In this document: one piece after another, positions 1 through 7,783 of the stretch
How the letters are laid out: every line of letters begins with the position of its first letter
How positions within the stretch are numbered: position 1 is the first letter of the stretch
NCBI RefSeq assembly: GCF_042679565.1
Contig: NZ_JBHTMY010000003.1
Location: forward strand, 434,001-498,000
Length of the DNA stretch: 64,000 nucleotides
DNA from: Namhaeicola litoreus
GTDB lineage: Bacteria > Bacteroidota > Bacteroidia > Flavobacteriales > Flavobacteriaceae
Direction of reading: 5' to 3'
Position numbers and translations under genes: made by a program
Notes under the pieces: model-generated
Database searches by the model: none
Told to the model about the DNA's origin: nothing
What the model saw: only the letters and a program-made list of their open reading frames with translations

Positions 1-60
1 GGAGCCGGTATGGTAATAGAACCTGTTATTGTCGAATTTGAAAATCAGAAAAAATTTTAA
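1..60 (+). CDS. RND efflux periplasmic adaptor, 3' end only
   Basis: The reading frame is open from the first base and stops at 58-60, encoding the last 19 residues of a protein whose start lies outside the window. The fragment is too short for a domain call. Its place 9 bases before an RND pump gene and its tail (ending VEFENQKKF) suit the membrane-fusion adaptor that normally precedes the pump in such operons. The assignment rests on context. Confidence 0.55.
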   Translation, partial: GAGMVIEPVIVEFENQKKF

Positions 61-69
61 TTTTCGAAA

Positions 70-3000
70 ATGGCTGATAATAGAGGTAATTTTTTTGTTC
101 ATCGACCCATTGTAGCAATTGTAATAGCGATAGTAATTGTTATTATAGGAACAATTTCAATGATCGGCTTGCCCATTGAGCAATATCCAAATTTAACTCC
201 TCCTGTCGTTGAAGTAAGGGCCAACTATACAGGAGCTAATGCAATAAGTGTAGAAGAATCAGTTGCTACACCATTGGAACAAGAGATCAATGGTGTTGAT
301 AATATGATTTATATGAAATCTACCAATGCCAATGATGGTTCAATGGTAATTGAGGTGTCATTTGATGTTGGAACAGATCCGGACATGAATACTGTTTTAA
401 CGCAAAATAGGGTTTCGGCAGCTTCAGCAAAATTACCTCCAGCAGTCACAAAACTAGGTGTAACTACAAAAAAATCTTTGCCAAATATCTTAATGCTCGT
501 AGCTCTGACCTCTGATGGTCGGTATGACCAGGATTTTTTAGGTAATTATGGCTTGATCAATATCAAGGATCAACTTGCGAGGATTAAAGGGATCGGTAGG
601 GTAGATGTCCTTGGCGCGTCGGATTATTCCATGCGAATTTGGATAAAACCAGACAAGTTAGCTCATATGGGTTTAACCATACCTGAAATAAATAATGCGA
701 TAAATGAACAAAATTTAATTGTCCCTGGAGGTAAATTTGGGGCAGAACCGGCTCCGATAGGTACAGAATTCACGTATACTGTTCGTTTACCAGATCGATT
801 TAATTCTCCGGAAGCATTTGGTGAAATTGTTGTGCGAACCCTTTCTGATGGTTCACAAATAAAGCTGAAAGATATCTCAACAATTGATCTTGGCGTTGAG
901 ACGTATAGTATGATTCCCAGAGTAAATGGAGAAACATCGGCAATTGTAGCCCTCTATCAGGCACCGGGATCAAATGCAGTTGAATTAGCAGAAAATGTGA
1001 TTGCTGAAATGGATAGACTGTCGAAAAGTTTTCCTGAAAGCATGAAGTACGAAGTATCACTAGACTCTACTGCACCAATTAAGGCCGGCTTAAAGGATAT
1101 AGTTGTCACATTGGTTATTGCCCTTGTCTTGGTTGTTTTGGTGGTTTTTATTTTTATCCAAGACTGGAGAGCGACTTTAATTCCAACATTAGCTATACCT
1201 GTTTCTTTAATAGGAGCATTTATCTTCTTTCCGATGCTCGGTTTTACAATCAATGTTTTATCTCTGCTGGGACTTGTTTTGGCTATAGGGATTGTTGTGG
1301 ATGATGCGATTGTTGTAGTAGAGGCAGTACAGGTAAATATTGCCAAAGGAATGAATGCTAAAGAAGCCACTGTCGATGCTATGACAAAGGTAACAGCTCC
1401 GGTAATAGCAACAACATTGGTTCTGATTGGTGTTTTTATTCCAGTTGCAAGAATGGCAGGAATTACTGGATTGTTATATCAACAGTTCGCTATAACTATT
1501 GTTGTTTCGGTGATCGTATCATCAGTAAATGCACTTTCGCTCAGTCCTGCATTGTGTTCCCTTCTTTTAAAAGAGCCAAAACCCTACAGTGGTTTTTTGG
1601 GTATATTTTTTGACACGTTTAATAGTTTTATTGACAAGAGCACAGCAGGTTACATGAGTTTCACAAGAATTGTCACTAGAAAATTAAAGAGAGGAATCAT
1701 TTTTATCCTAATTATGGCTTTGGGATCTGCACTCTTTGGTAAACTTGTACCGGGTGGATTTATACCCGAGGAGGACATGGGTTATTTTTTCGTTAATGTT
1801 CAGTTACCCAATGCAGCTTCTCTTCAAAGATCTGATGTGGTTACGAAACAGATTGAGGAAATTATGTTGGGTTTTGAAGAGATTGAATATGTTACAACAG
1901 CTACAGGATATAGTATTCTTTCAGGTGCCATGACCTCAAATACGGGCTTTTTGTTTATTTCTTTAAAAGATTGGGCTGAAAGGGACCTTACAGCTGAAGA
2001 AATTATTCAAAAGGTCAACATTGAATTAATCAGGCAAGTTAAAGATGCTCAGGCCTTTGCATTTGGTCCACCAGCCCTTCCAGGTTTAGGCAATGGAGCT
2101 GGATTTAGTATCATGATCCAAGATAAAGGAGGTAACGATGCAAATTATTTAGCCAACAATACAATGAAATTTATTAAAGCCGTTAATGATAGGGAGGAAA
2201 TACAAGGAGCATTTTCTTCATTTCAGGCAAATGTTCCACAAAGATTTTTGGACATCGATAAGGAAAAAGCATTGAAAATGGGTGTCAAGCTAAATGATTT
2301 GTACACAACTGTTGGAGCTTTTATGGGCGGGGCATATGTCAATGATTTTACAAGATTTGGAAGATTGTATAAAACCTATATTCAGGCGGAGCCAGAATAT
2401 AGAGCCGATGAATCGCAGATAAGCAATTTCTTTTTAAAAAACAGCTCTAATCAAATGGTTCCATTGGCTACATTGGCAACGATAAGACCTATTTCAGGTC
2501 CTGATTTTACCAATAGATTCAATCTTTACAGATCTGTTGAGGTTACTGGTAGCCCGGCCCCCGGTTTTACTTCAGAGGAAGCGAGAAAGGCATTGGTTGA
2601 AGTTGCAAATGAAGTATTGCCACAGGATATGAGCTATTCATGGAATGCCATGTCTTTTCAGGAAGATAAGGCCTCAGGATCTTTAATGATAATATTGAGT
2701 TTTTCTTTAATATTTGTTTTTTTGATACTTTCTGCGCAATACGAAAGTTGGTCCTTACCATTCAGTATTTTGTTAGGTACTCCATTTGCTATTTTTGGTG
2801 CCCTTTTTTCATTATGGATAGCAAGGTTATTTAGTCCTACTTTCGAGAATAACATTTTTGCACAAGTATCTTTTGTTATGTTGATTGGTATGGCAGCAAA
2901 AAATGCCATTTTAATAGTGGAATTTGCCAATGATGAATTTAATAATGGAAAAAGCCTGATTGATGCTGCTCTTACAGCAGCACAATCACGATTCAGACCT

Positions 3001-3246
3001 ATCTTAATGACAGCATTTTCCTTTATTTTGGGAGTGTTCCCATTAGTAGTTGCCTCAGGTTCTGGAGCAGAATCAAGGAAAGTGATGGGTATGGCTTTGC
3101 TTGGTGGGATGACATTGGCCACTTTTTTAGGCGTTTTTCTATATCCTTTGTTATTTGTGTTTATTGGTAAAATCGCGGGTTACGAAAAGAAAAGAGATAA
3201 ATTGCAATCAATCGGATCAGAACCTAATAAAGTATCAGAAGAATGA
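70..3246 (+). CDS. RND multidrug efflux transporter, inner-membrane pump (AcrB/HAE1 family)
   Basis: Proton-driven pump of a tripartite exporter that moves hydrophobic compounds from the periplasm and outer leaflet through an outer-membrane channel. At 1058 residues it has the usual family length. The first transmembrane helix is near residues 12-32 and two large periplasmic loops separate the helix bundles. The proton-relay Asp pair in helix 4 is D411-D412 (GIVVDDAIVVVEA), and the matching Lys of helix 10 is K944 (GMAAKNAILIVEF). The next gene starts inside its stop codon (ATGA), so pump and outer-membrane factor are translationally coupled. The substrate range cannot be read from the sequence. 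The Asp pair argues against a heavy-metal (CusA-type) pump only weakly, while overall similarity favours the HAE1 group. Confidence 0.95.
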   Translation: MADNRGNFFVHRPIVAIVIAIVIVIIGTISMIGLPIEQYPNLTPPVVEVRANYTGANAISVEESVATPLEQEINGVDNMIYMKSTNANDGSMVIEVSFDVGTDPDMNTVLTQNRVSAASAKLPPAVTKLGVTTKKSLPNILMLVALTSDGRYDQDFLGNYGLINIKDQLARIKGIGRVDVLGASDYSMRIWIKPDKLAHMGLTIPEINNAINEQNLIVPGGKFGAEPAPIGTEFTYTVRLPDRFNSPEAFGEIVVRTLSDGSQIKLKDISTIDLGVETYSMIPRVNGETSAIVALYQAPGSNAVELAENVIAEMDRLSKSFPESMKYEVSLDSTAPIKAGLKDIVVTLVIALVLVVLVVFIFIQDWRATLIPTLAIPVSLIGAFIFFPMLGFTINVLSLLGLVLAIGIVVDDAIVVVEAVQVNIAKGMNAKEATVDAMTKVTAPVIATTLVLIGVFIPVARMAGITGLLYQQFAITIVVSVIVSSVNALSLSPALCSLLLKEPKPYSGFLGIFFDTFNSFIDKSTAGYMSFTRIVTRKLKRGIIFILIMALGSALFGKLVPGGFIPEEDMGYFFVNVQLPNAASLQRSDVVTKQIEEIMLGFEEIEYVTTATGYSILSGAMTSNTGFLFISLKDWAERDLTAEEIIQKVNIELIRQVKDAQAFAFGPPALPGLGNGAGFSIMIQDKGGNDANYLANNTMKFIKAVNDREEIQGAFSSFQANVPQRFLDIDKEKALKMGVKLNDLYTTVGAFMGGAYVNDFTRFGRLYKTYIQAEPEYRADESQISNFFLKNSSNQMVPLATLATIRPISGPDFTNRFNLYRSVEVTGSPAPGFTSEEARKALVEVANEVLPQDMSYSWNAMSFQEDKASGSLMIILSFSLIFVFLILSAQYESWSLPFSILLGTPFAIFGALFSLWIARLFSPTFENNIFAQVSFVMLIGMAAKNAILIVEFANDEFNNGKSLIDAALTAAQSRFRPILMTAFSFILGVFPLVVASGSGAESRKVMGMALLGGMTLATFLGVFLYPLLFVFIGKIAGYEKKRDKLQSIGSEPNKVSEE

Positions 3247-4814
3247 AAAGATATTTATACTACCTAGCTTCTGTTATTGTCGCAACAAGTTTGCTTTCTT
3301 GTGCGGTTGGTCCCAAATATCAAAAACCAATTGTAGAGAACCCAGAAATATTTAGATATCAAAATGAGAATCAAGATACTTTAGTAAACCTTGTATGGTG
3401 GACAATTTTTAATGATCCAGTTTTAGAATCTTTGATTCATGAGGGTTTATCAAATAATAAAAATGTTTTAGTTGCGCTTAGTAGAATTGAGCAAGCTAGA
3501 GCCAATGTTGGCTTTAATAAGGCTGATTTTGGACCCAAAATTGGGGTGGAAGGTGTGGCTGGAAACACTAATTTTTTTCAGGGTTTAAAGCAAGAAGAAG
3601 CAGTTAGTTTGTATTCTGGAAACACAAATTTGTATTGGGAGCTCGATTTTTGGGGTAAGATAAGAAGAGCTAACGAGGCGGCTAGAGCCGAATTACTTTC
3701 TACTTTTTATGCCAAAAGGGCAATAGAGCTAAGTTTAATCAGCGAAATAGCTTCAAATTATTTTGACATTCTAGATTACAGAGCTAGGTTAAATATATCA
3801 GAACAAACTTTTGCTTCAAGAGATAGTGCACTTACCATTATTGAATTGAGATATGAGAAGGGGATTATACCTTTAATAGATGTCAATCAATCTCAAGTTC
3901 AAAGAAGTATTGCTCAAGCCGCCATACCACAATACAAGCGATTAATTGCACAATCAGAACATAATTTAAGTGTATTACTTGGAAAGAACCCTGATGTGAT
4001 AGATATACAGACTAATTTATTAAATCAGTCGATACCTGATTCTATACCTGTAGGAATTCCTTCACAGCTCTTAAGGCGAAGACCAGATATTGCAGGATAT
4101 GAAGAATTGTATAAAGCCCAAAATGCTAGAATAGGTGTGGCACAGGCGATGAGATTACCGGCGATTAGTTTAACCGGGTTATTAGGTATAGGAAGTACGG
4201 AATTATCTGATGTGGTTTCCAATGGATTAGGTTGGGGAGCGGGAGTATCCTTGATGGGTCCATTATTTGAATGGGGAAAGAATGTAAGGCGTGTTGATAT
4301 TGAAAGAGAGAAAGCAAAGCAGAGTTTATATCAATATGAATTCTCTGTGATCAATGCGTTCAGAGAAGTTCAGGATGGGTTGATTTCCATTCAGACTTAT
4401 AAAGAAGAGTTGAAAGCTAGAGAAGAAGGTGTTGTGGCTGCCCAAAGTGCTAGGGAATTATCTGAAATGAGATATGATAAAGGTGTTACCAGTTATCTGG
4501 AGGTACTTGAAACTCAAAGACAAGAATTTGAGGCAAAATTGGGCTATTCACAAAACTATAATCTTGTATTGCGTTCATATATTAATTTGTACAAAGTTTT
4601 GGGTGGTGGTTGGATCACTCGAAATGAAAAAGAAAGATACGCCATTCAAAAGGCGGAAAGAGAGGGTTTAGAATCAGCAGTTGTAGAAAGTCAAGAAGCT
4701 GTTTATACGGGTCAAATTCCTGACCTTTACTTAACCAAAGAAGAAATTCAGCTTAGAAAAGAGGAAAAAAAGTTACAGCGGAAATTAGAACGTGAGGAAA
4801 GAAAAAATAAATAA
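3243..4814 (+). CDS. Outer-membrane efflux lipoprotein (NodT/OprM-type TolC family)
   Basis: Outer-membrane channel of the tripartite pump. The N-terminus is a lipoprotein signal with lipobox TSLLSC, giving lipidated C20, followed by the AVGPKYQKP stretch typical of OprM-like factors. Two repeated helical OEP domains follow, the second ending near residue 450 with the LEVLETQRQEFEAKLGYS coiled segment. Beyond that is a charged Lys/Glu-rich tail (last 50 residues) that is not part of the barrel. The length of 523 residues exceeds the usual 460-480 because of this tail. The start codon overlaps the pump stop by four bases. A strong hairpin follows at 4816, so this is the last gene of the operon. 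Confidence 0.93.
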   Translation: MKRYLYYLASVIVATSLLSCAVGPKYQKPIVENPEIFRYQNENQDTLVNLVWWTIFNDPVLESLIHEGLSNNKNVLVALSRIEQARANVGFNKADFGPKIGVEGVAGNTNFFQGLKQEEAVSLYSGNTNLYWELDFWGKIRRANEAARAELLSTFYAKRAIELSLISEIASNYFDILDYRARLNISEQTFASRDSALTIIELRYEKGIIPLIDVNQSQVQRSIAQAAIPQYKRLIAQSEHNLSVLLGKNPDVIDIQTNLLNQSIPDSIPVGIPSQLLRRRPDIAGYEELYKAQNARIGVAQAMRLPAISLTGLLGIGSTELSDVVSNGLGWGAGVSLMGPLFEWGKNVRRVDIEREKAKQSLYQYEFSVINAFREVQDGLISIQTYKEELKAREEGVVAAQSARELSEMRYDKGVTSYLEVLETQRQEFEAKLGYSQNYNLVLRSYINLYKVLGGGWITRNEKERYAIQKAEREGLESAVVESQEAVYTGQIPDLYLTKEEIQLRKEEKKLQRKLEREERKNK

Positions 4815-4815
4815 T

Positions 4816-4848
4816 AAAAAAAGGCTGTTAAACAGCCTTTTTTTATTT
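4816..4848. terminator. Intrinsic terminator, bidirectional
   Basis: AAAAAGGCTGTT and AACAGCCTTTTT form a tight hairpin flanked by A and T runs. It separates the rightward efflux operon from the leftward sulfur operon and can serve both strands. Confidence 0.9.
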
Positions 4849-4858
4849 CTAAATGTTT

Positions 4859-5362
4859 TTAAGTGAAAATGATTTGTGTTCGGTCTCCATCGCACAATTC
4901 ATAAAATTGACCAATGGTGATGATATCAGAAACTTCATCAGATAAATCTTTCATTTCTAACTTGAACATGTCAACGGCTAATTTACACGCGTAAATCATA
5001 CCCCCACCTGCAGTAATCATTTCTAAAAACTCATCTACTGGAGGCATATCTAATTCCTCCATTTGTTTTCTCATCATACTTGAAACTGCTGTTTCAACTC
5101 CGGGTAATCCACCTAACATAGTTGGAAATGGAATTCCTCCGGGCATTCTCATTGCAGGGTTTCCAGTTGTCGCGGTGTGCAAATGATTCATTCTTTCCTT
5201 TGTAATTCCGTCCAATCCGAAAAAAGTAAAGAATACATTAGTTTCGATTCCTTCCATTACAGCACCATTTGCCATAACCAATGTGGCATAAACATCTTCT
5301 AAGCTACCCTTGGCGCAGATTATGCATACCTTTTCTAAAGGTTTTTTCTCTGTTTTCTCCAT
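4859..5362 (-). CDS. DsrE/DsrF-like sulfur-relay family protein
   Basis: Small cytoplasmic protein of the DsrE fold (167 residues). It begins with the beta-strand VCIICAKG, has the long Met/Pro/Gly-rich loop NPAMRMPGGIPFP, and carries the family Cys in GGGMIYACKLAVDMF (C126), the position that carries persulfide in DsrE and DsrE3A proteins. It is the last gene of a four-gene minus-strand operon (SQR-like, DUF1641, TusE-like, DsrE-like). The family accepts or donates sulfane sulfur to TusA/TusE-type partners; that role here is inferred from the neighbours. No TusA gene is seen in the window. Confidence 0.88.
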   Translation of the reverse strand: MEKTEKKPLEKVCIICAKGSLEDVYATLVMANGAVMEGIETNVFFTFFGLDGITKERMNHLHTATTGNPAMRMPGGIPFPTMLGGLPGVETAVSSMMRKQMEELDMPPVDEFLEMITAGGGMIYACKLAVDMFKLEMKDLSDEVSDIITIGQFYELCDGDRTQIIFT

Positions 5363-5386
5363 AATTATTTGGTTTAAATTTGTGAA

Positions 5387-5698
5387 TTAAACACAACTTG
5401 TTGGTTTTGGAATTCCTGCGATTTGGGATGAGAATTTTAATGGACCTTTTGGAAATAGGACATATAACTCTTTGATGTCGACAATACCTGATTTTCCAAC
5501 TTTTCTTATAGTCAAAGCTTCTCCGGCAGATTGCTTTTCTCTTAAATAGTTTAATACCTCAAAATGCTTTGGACTTAATTCTATCCCAACTTCTTTTGCA
5601 ATTTCTTTTGCAATTTCTTCGTTCCACTGGTTCATATCTTCTAGATATCCATCATCAGAAACATTTACTTGTTTTCCTGCGATTGTTTTTACTGGCAT
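5387..5698 (-). CDS. TusE/DsrC family sulfur-relay protein with a single C-terminal Cys
   Basis: Length of 103 residues fits the family. The C-terminus GIPKPTSCV matches the DsrC/TusE arm, with the penultimate Cys (C102) that carries the persulfide or trisulfide. The second Cys of true DsrC, eleven residues upstream (ACK in DsrC), is Ser here (S91), so the protein cannot form the internal disulfide used by DsrC in dissimilatory sulfite reduction. It is therefore of the TusE/RspA kind, a sulfur carrier. It lies 24 bases before the DsrE-like gene and 30 bases after DUF1641 in the same operon. Confidence 0.88.
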   Translation of the reverse strand: MPVKTIAGKQVNVSDDGYLEDMNQWNEEIAKEIAKEVGIELSPKHFEVLNYLREKQSAGEALTIRKVGKSGIVDIKELYVLFPKGPLKFSSQIAGIPKPTSCV

Positions 5699-5728
5699 AA
5701 TATAAAATTTTAGTTGTTCGATATATAA

Positions 5729-6403
5729 TTAACTTGTTTTTGATAAATTTTTGAGGAATGTTACAGCAACTCCCAATGATTTTCTCATTTCCGGACTATT
5801 CATTTCTCTCATAAATTTCCATAATGAATAGGAGGGTACATTCTCTGTTTCAATGCTATTGAAAACTTTTACGGCATTGTTCATGGTATTTAAAACATCC
5901 GGTTGAGTCATTTGTTTTAATGTAGTTAAAATAGAAACAATACTGTTTGCCAGTTCTCTTACATCTTCCGGTTTAAATCCTTTGACAATATTGTCGGCGA
6001 TAGGTATTATTTCTTTGGCAAACTCGAAATATCCCTTTTGCTCGAATTCTGACATTTTTTTGGTAAAATCAATGATGGTCTCATTGGCGATTGGGCCTAT
6101 GTCATTGGCAAAGTCCATACCCATTTCTAACATTTCCATTACTTTTCGGATATTGCCGATATTTCTTAGAAAAGTAACAGCCAAATCTGTCATTTCATTT
6201 GGGTGTAACTCGATCTGTCTTTTGTCTAATTCTGCTACAGTAGAATCATAAGCATCTTTTCCGATAATTTGAAAATCACTTACCAAATCACTTACCATTT
6301 CAGTATTTAGTTTTTGTTCCTGGACATGGGCGAGAAGCAAGTCTAACTTTCTATCTAGCGCGTCTATTCTTTTATTTAGAATTTCTTCTTGCATGATATG
6401 CAC
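5729..6403 (-). CDS. DUF1641 domain protein
   Basis: Mainly helical protein of 224 residues with the DUF1641 signature region around residues 85-125 (EMLEMGMDFANDIGPIANE). It has no cysteines, signal peptide or membrane span. DUF1641 proteins are often encoded beside sulfide:quinone oxidoreductases and some formate dehydrogenases, but no biochemical role is established to my knowledge. Here it follows the SQR-like gene by 9 bases, so it probably assists that flavoprotein. The start could be the first ATG (6403) or the fourth codon, also ATG; the second gives the more family-like N-terminus MQEEILNKR. Confidence 0.8.
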   Translation of the reverse strand: MHIMQEEILNKRIDALDRKLDLLLAHVQEQKLNTEMVSDLVSDFQIIGKDAYDSTVAELDKRQIELHPNEMTDLAVTFLRNIGNIRKVMEMLEMGMDFANDIGPIANETIIDFTKKMSEFEQKGYFEFAKEIIPIADNIVKGFKPEDVRELANSIVSILTTLKQMTQPDVLNTMNNAVKVFNSIETENVPSYSLWKFMREMNSPEMRKSLGVAVTFLKNLSKTS

Positions 6404-6412
6404 TTTTAAAAA

Positions 6413-7645
6413 TTAAACTCTGTATTTTCCTGCCATAGACATATCTGCTTCAATCGGTAATTCTCTACCTTTTAATAGAATATGCCAATAAATCCATCTA
6501 AACATTACTTTTCCGTAATGATTAATTTTTGTGTTTTTCAACAATCCAAAAGGACCTATCCCCGGAAGTGGGAATGTTCCAGGAAGGGGCTCTGTTTCGT
6601 AATTGAAATCAATTAATGCACCTTTTCCCTGTCCTGTTTCAATATAACAATTGGCATGTCCGTCGAATTTCGCATCTAAGGGTCTTCCTTCTATGGCAGA
6701 TAATAGATTTTCAGTAAGTATTTCTGCGGCAAAATGCGCAACAGAACCAGCTTTTGACGTTGGAATATTAGCTGCATCTCCAATTACAAAAATGTTTTCG
6801 AAAGCATCTGATTGTAGGGTGTGTTTGTTTGTAGGAATGTAATTCATATCATCACCTAAACCACTTCTTTCTATCATATCGGATCCCATGTTTACGGGTA
6901 CAATGGTGAGAATATCAAACGGGATTTCTCGTTCGTCATAAGAAACAATCTTTTTCTCATCGTTATCTACACTACTTAAATAAAAATCAGGTATTACTTC
7001 AATATTCTTTTCTGCCAATAATTCCCCTAGCATTTTTGAAGCAACGGGCTTTGTAAATGCTCCAGACATTAAAGTGACATACTTAATATTTACTTTGTCT
7101 CTTATTCCTTTCTTAGTAAAGTAATCATCTGCAAGAAATACAAATTCTAACGGAGCTACAGGGCATTTATATGGTAATTCGGGAATACACATCACTAAAT
7201 CACCACCTTCCCAGTCTTTAAATCGTTTGTGTAATTCTAGTGCACCTTCTATCGTATAGAAATCAAAAATATCTTTATACCATAATTTGTCTTTTAACCC
7301 TTCGGTTTCACTTGGTCTTGTTTCGGTTCCTGTAGCCACAATTAAATAATCGTAGTTTAAAACTTTGCCTCCTTCTAATAAGACTTTGTTTTCTTTAGCA
7401 ACAATTCTATCGATGGGTGAAAAGATCACATTGGTGCCTGGAGGAAAAAAATTGCTTTTAGGTTTAATTACATCATCCTTTTTATAAATACCAAATGGAA
7501 TGAATAAAAAACCTGGTTGATAATAATGTGTTTTATATTGGTCGACAATGGTCAATTCCCATTCTTCCCTGTCTAGCACTTTATATAGTTTGTTGAGCAT
7601 CATCGTTCCCGCTGTTCCCGCTCCTAATATGACTAATTTTTTCAT
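6413..7645 (-). CDS. Sulfide:quinone oxidoreductase-like FAD flavoprotein
   Basis: FAD/NAD-fold protein of 410 residues, with the N-terminal dinucleotide motif GAGTAG (residues 8-13) and a second FAD-binding segment NIFVIGDAA (284-292). Cysteines C153, C161 (in PYKCPVAPLEF) and C333 are seen. C161 and C333 lie where SQRs hold the redox-active pair that takes sulfide to polysulfide. SQRs sit on the membrane and pass electrons to quinone; an amphipathic C-terminus (FRWIYWHILLKGR, about 382-394) fits membrane contact. First gene of the leftward operon with DUF1641, TusE-like and DsrE-like genes, which supports sulfur chemistry over a plain NADH dehydrogenase-2. The SQR subtype was not resolved. 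Confidence 0.85.
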   Translation of the reverse strand: MKKLVILGAGTAGTMMLNKLYKVLDREEWELTIVDQYKTHYYQPGFLFIPFGIYKKDDVIKPKSNFFPPGTNVIFSPIDRIVAKENKVLLEGGKVLNYDYLIVATGTETRPSETEGLKDKLWYKDIFDFYTIEGALELHKRFKDWEGGDLVMCIPELPYKCPVAPLEFVFLADDYFTKKGIRDKVNIKYVTLMSGAFTKPVASKMLGELLAEKNIEVIPDFYLSSVDNDEKKIVSYDEREIPFDILTIVPVNMGSDMIERSGLGDDMNYIPTNKHTLQSDAFENIFVIGDAANIPTSKAGSVAHFAAEILTENLLSAIEGRPLDAKFDGHANCYIETGQGKGALIDFNYETEPLPGTFPLPGIGPFGLLKNTKINHYGKVMFRWIYWHILLKGRELPIEADMSMAGKYRV

Positions 7646-7679
7646 GATTAATTTACTATTTTTATGCGTTATTAGATAT

Positions 7680-7691
7680 GGACAAAGTTAG
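7680..7691 (-). promoter_or_regulatory. Likely promoter (-7 element) of the SQR operon
   Basis: Read on the minus strand this is CTAACTTTGTCC, containing TAACTTTG, a match to the Bacteroidota -7 consensus TAnnTTTG, about 37 bases upstream of the SQR start. No TTG is visible near -33, so activation by a bound protein is plausible. The same 12-mer occurs upstream of the reductase operon (23802-23813). TAACTTTG alone also occurs in front of unrelated genes here (26847, 29111), so the match is partly generic. Confidence 0.55.
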
Positions 7692-7754
7692 GACACCGAT
7701 TATCTATAGAAGGTGATATTAATCATGTTATTGTGTGTAAAGTGTCTATTTTCA

Positions 7755-7768
7755 GTAACTTAAGTTAC
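7755..7768. promoter_or_regulatory. Perfect 14-bp palindrome, candidate Crp/Fnr-type operator
   Basis: GTAACTTAAGTTAC is a perfect inverted repeat between the divergent SQR operon and ligA. It has the form GTWAC-N4-GTWAC, also seen at 13767-13780 and 23863-23876 in the other two sulfur-gene intergenic regions. It ends 15 bases before the ligA start and lies about 65 bases upstream of the SQR -7 element, a distance that suits a class I activator. Confidence 0.6.
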
Positions 7769-7783
7769 ATTTAGAATTTATTT

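Noticed and set aside
957..1370. 137-residue minus-strand open frame inside the RND pump gene
   Set aside because: Shadow of a strongly conserved pump frame (it covers helix 4 with the Asp pair); no start context and Ser/Thr/Ile-rich nonsense composition.
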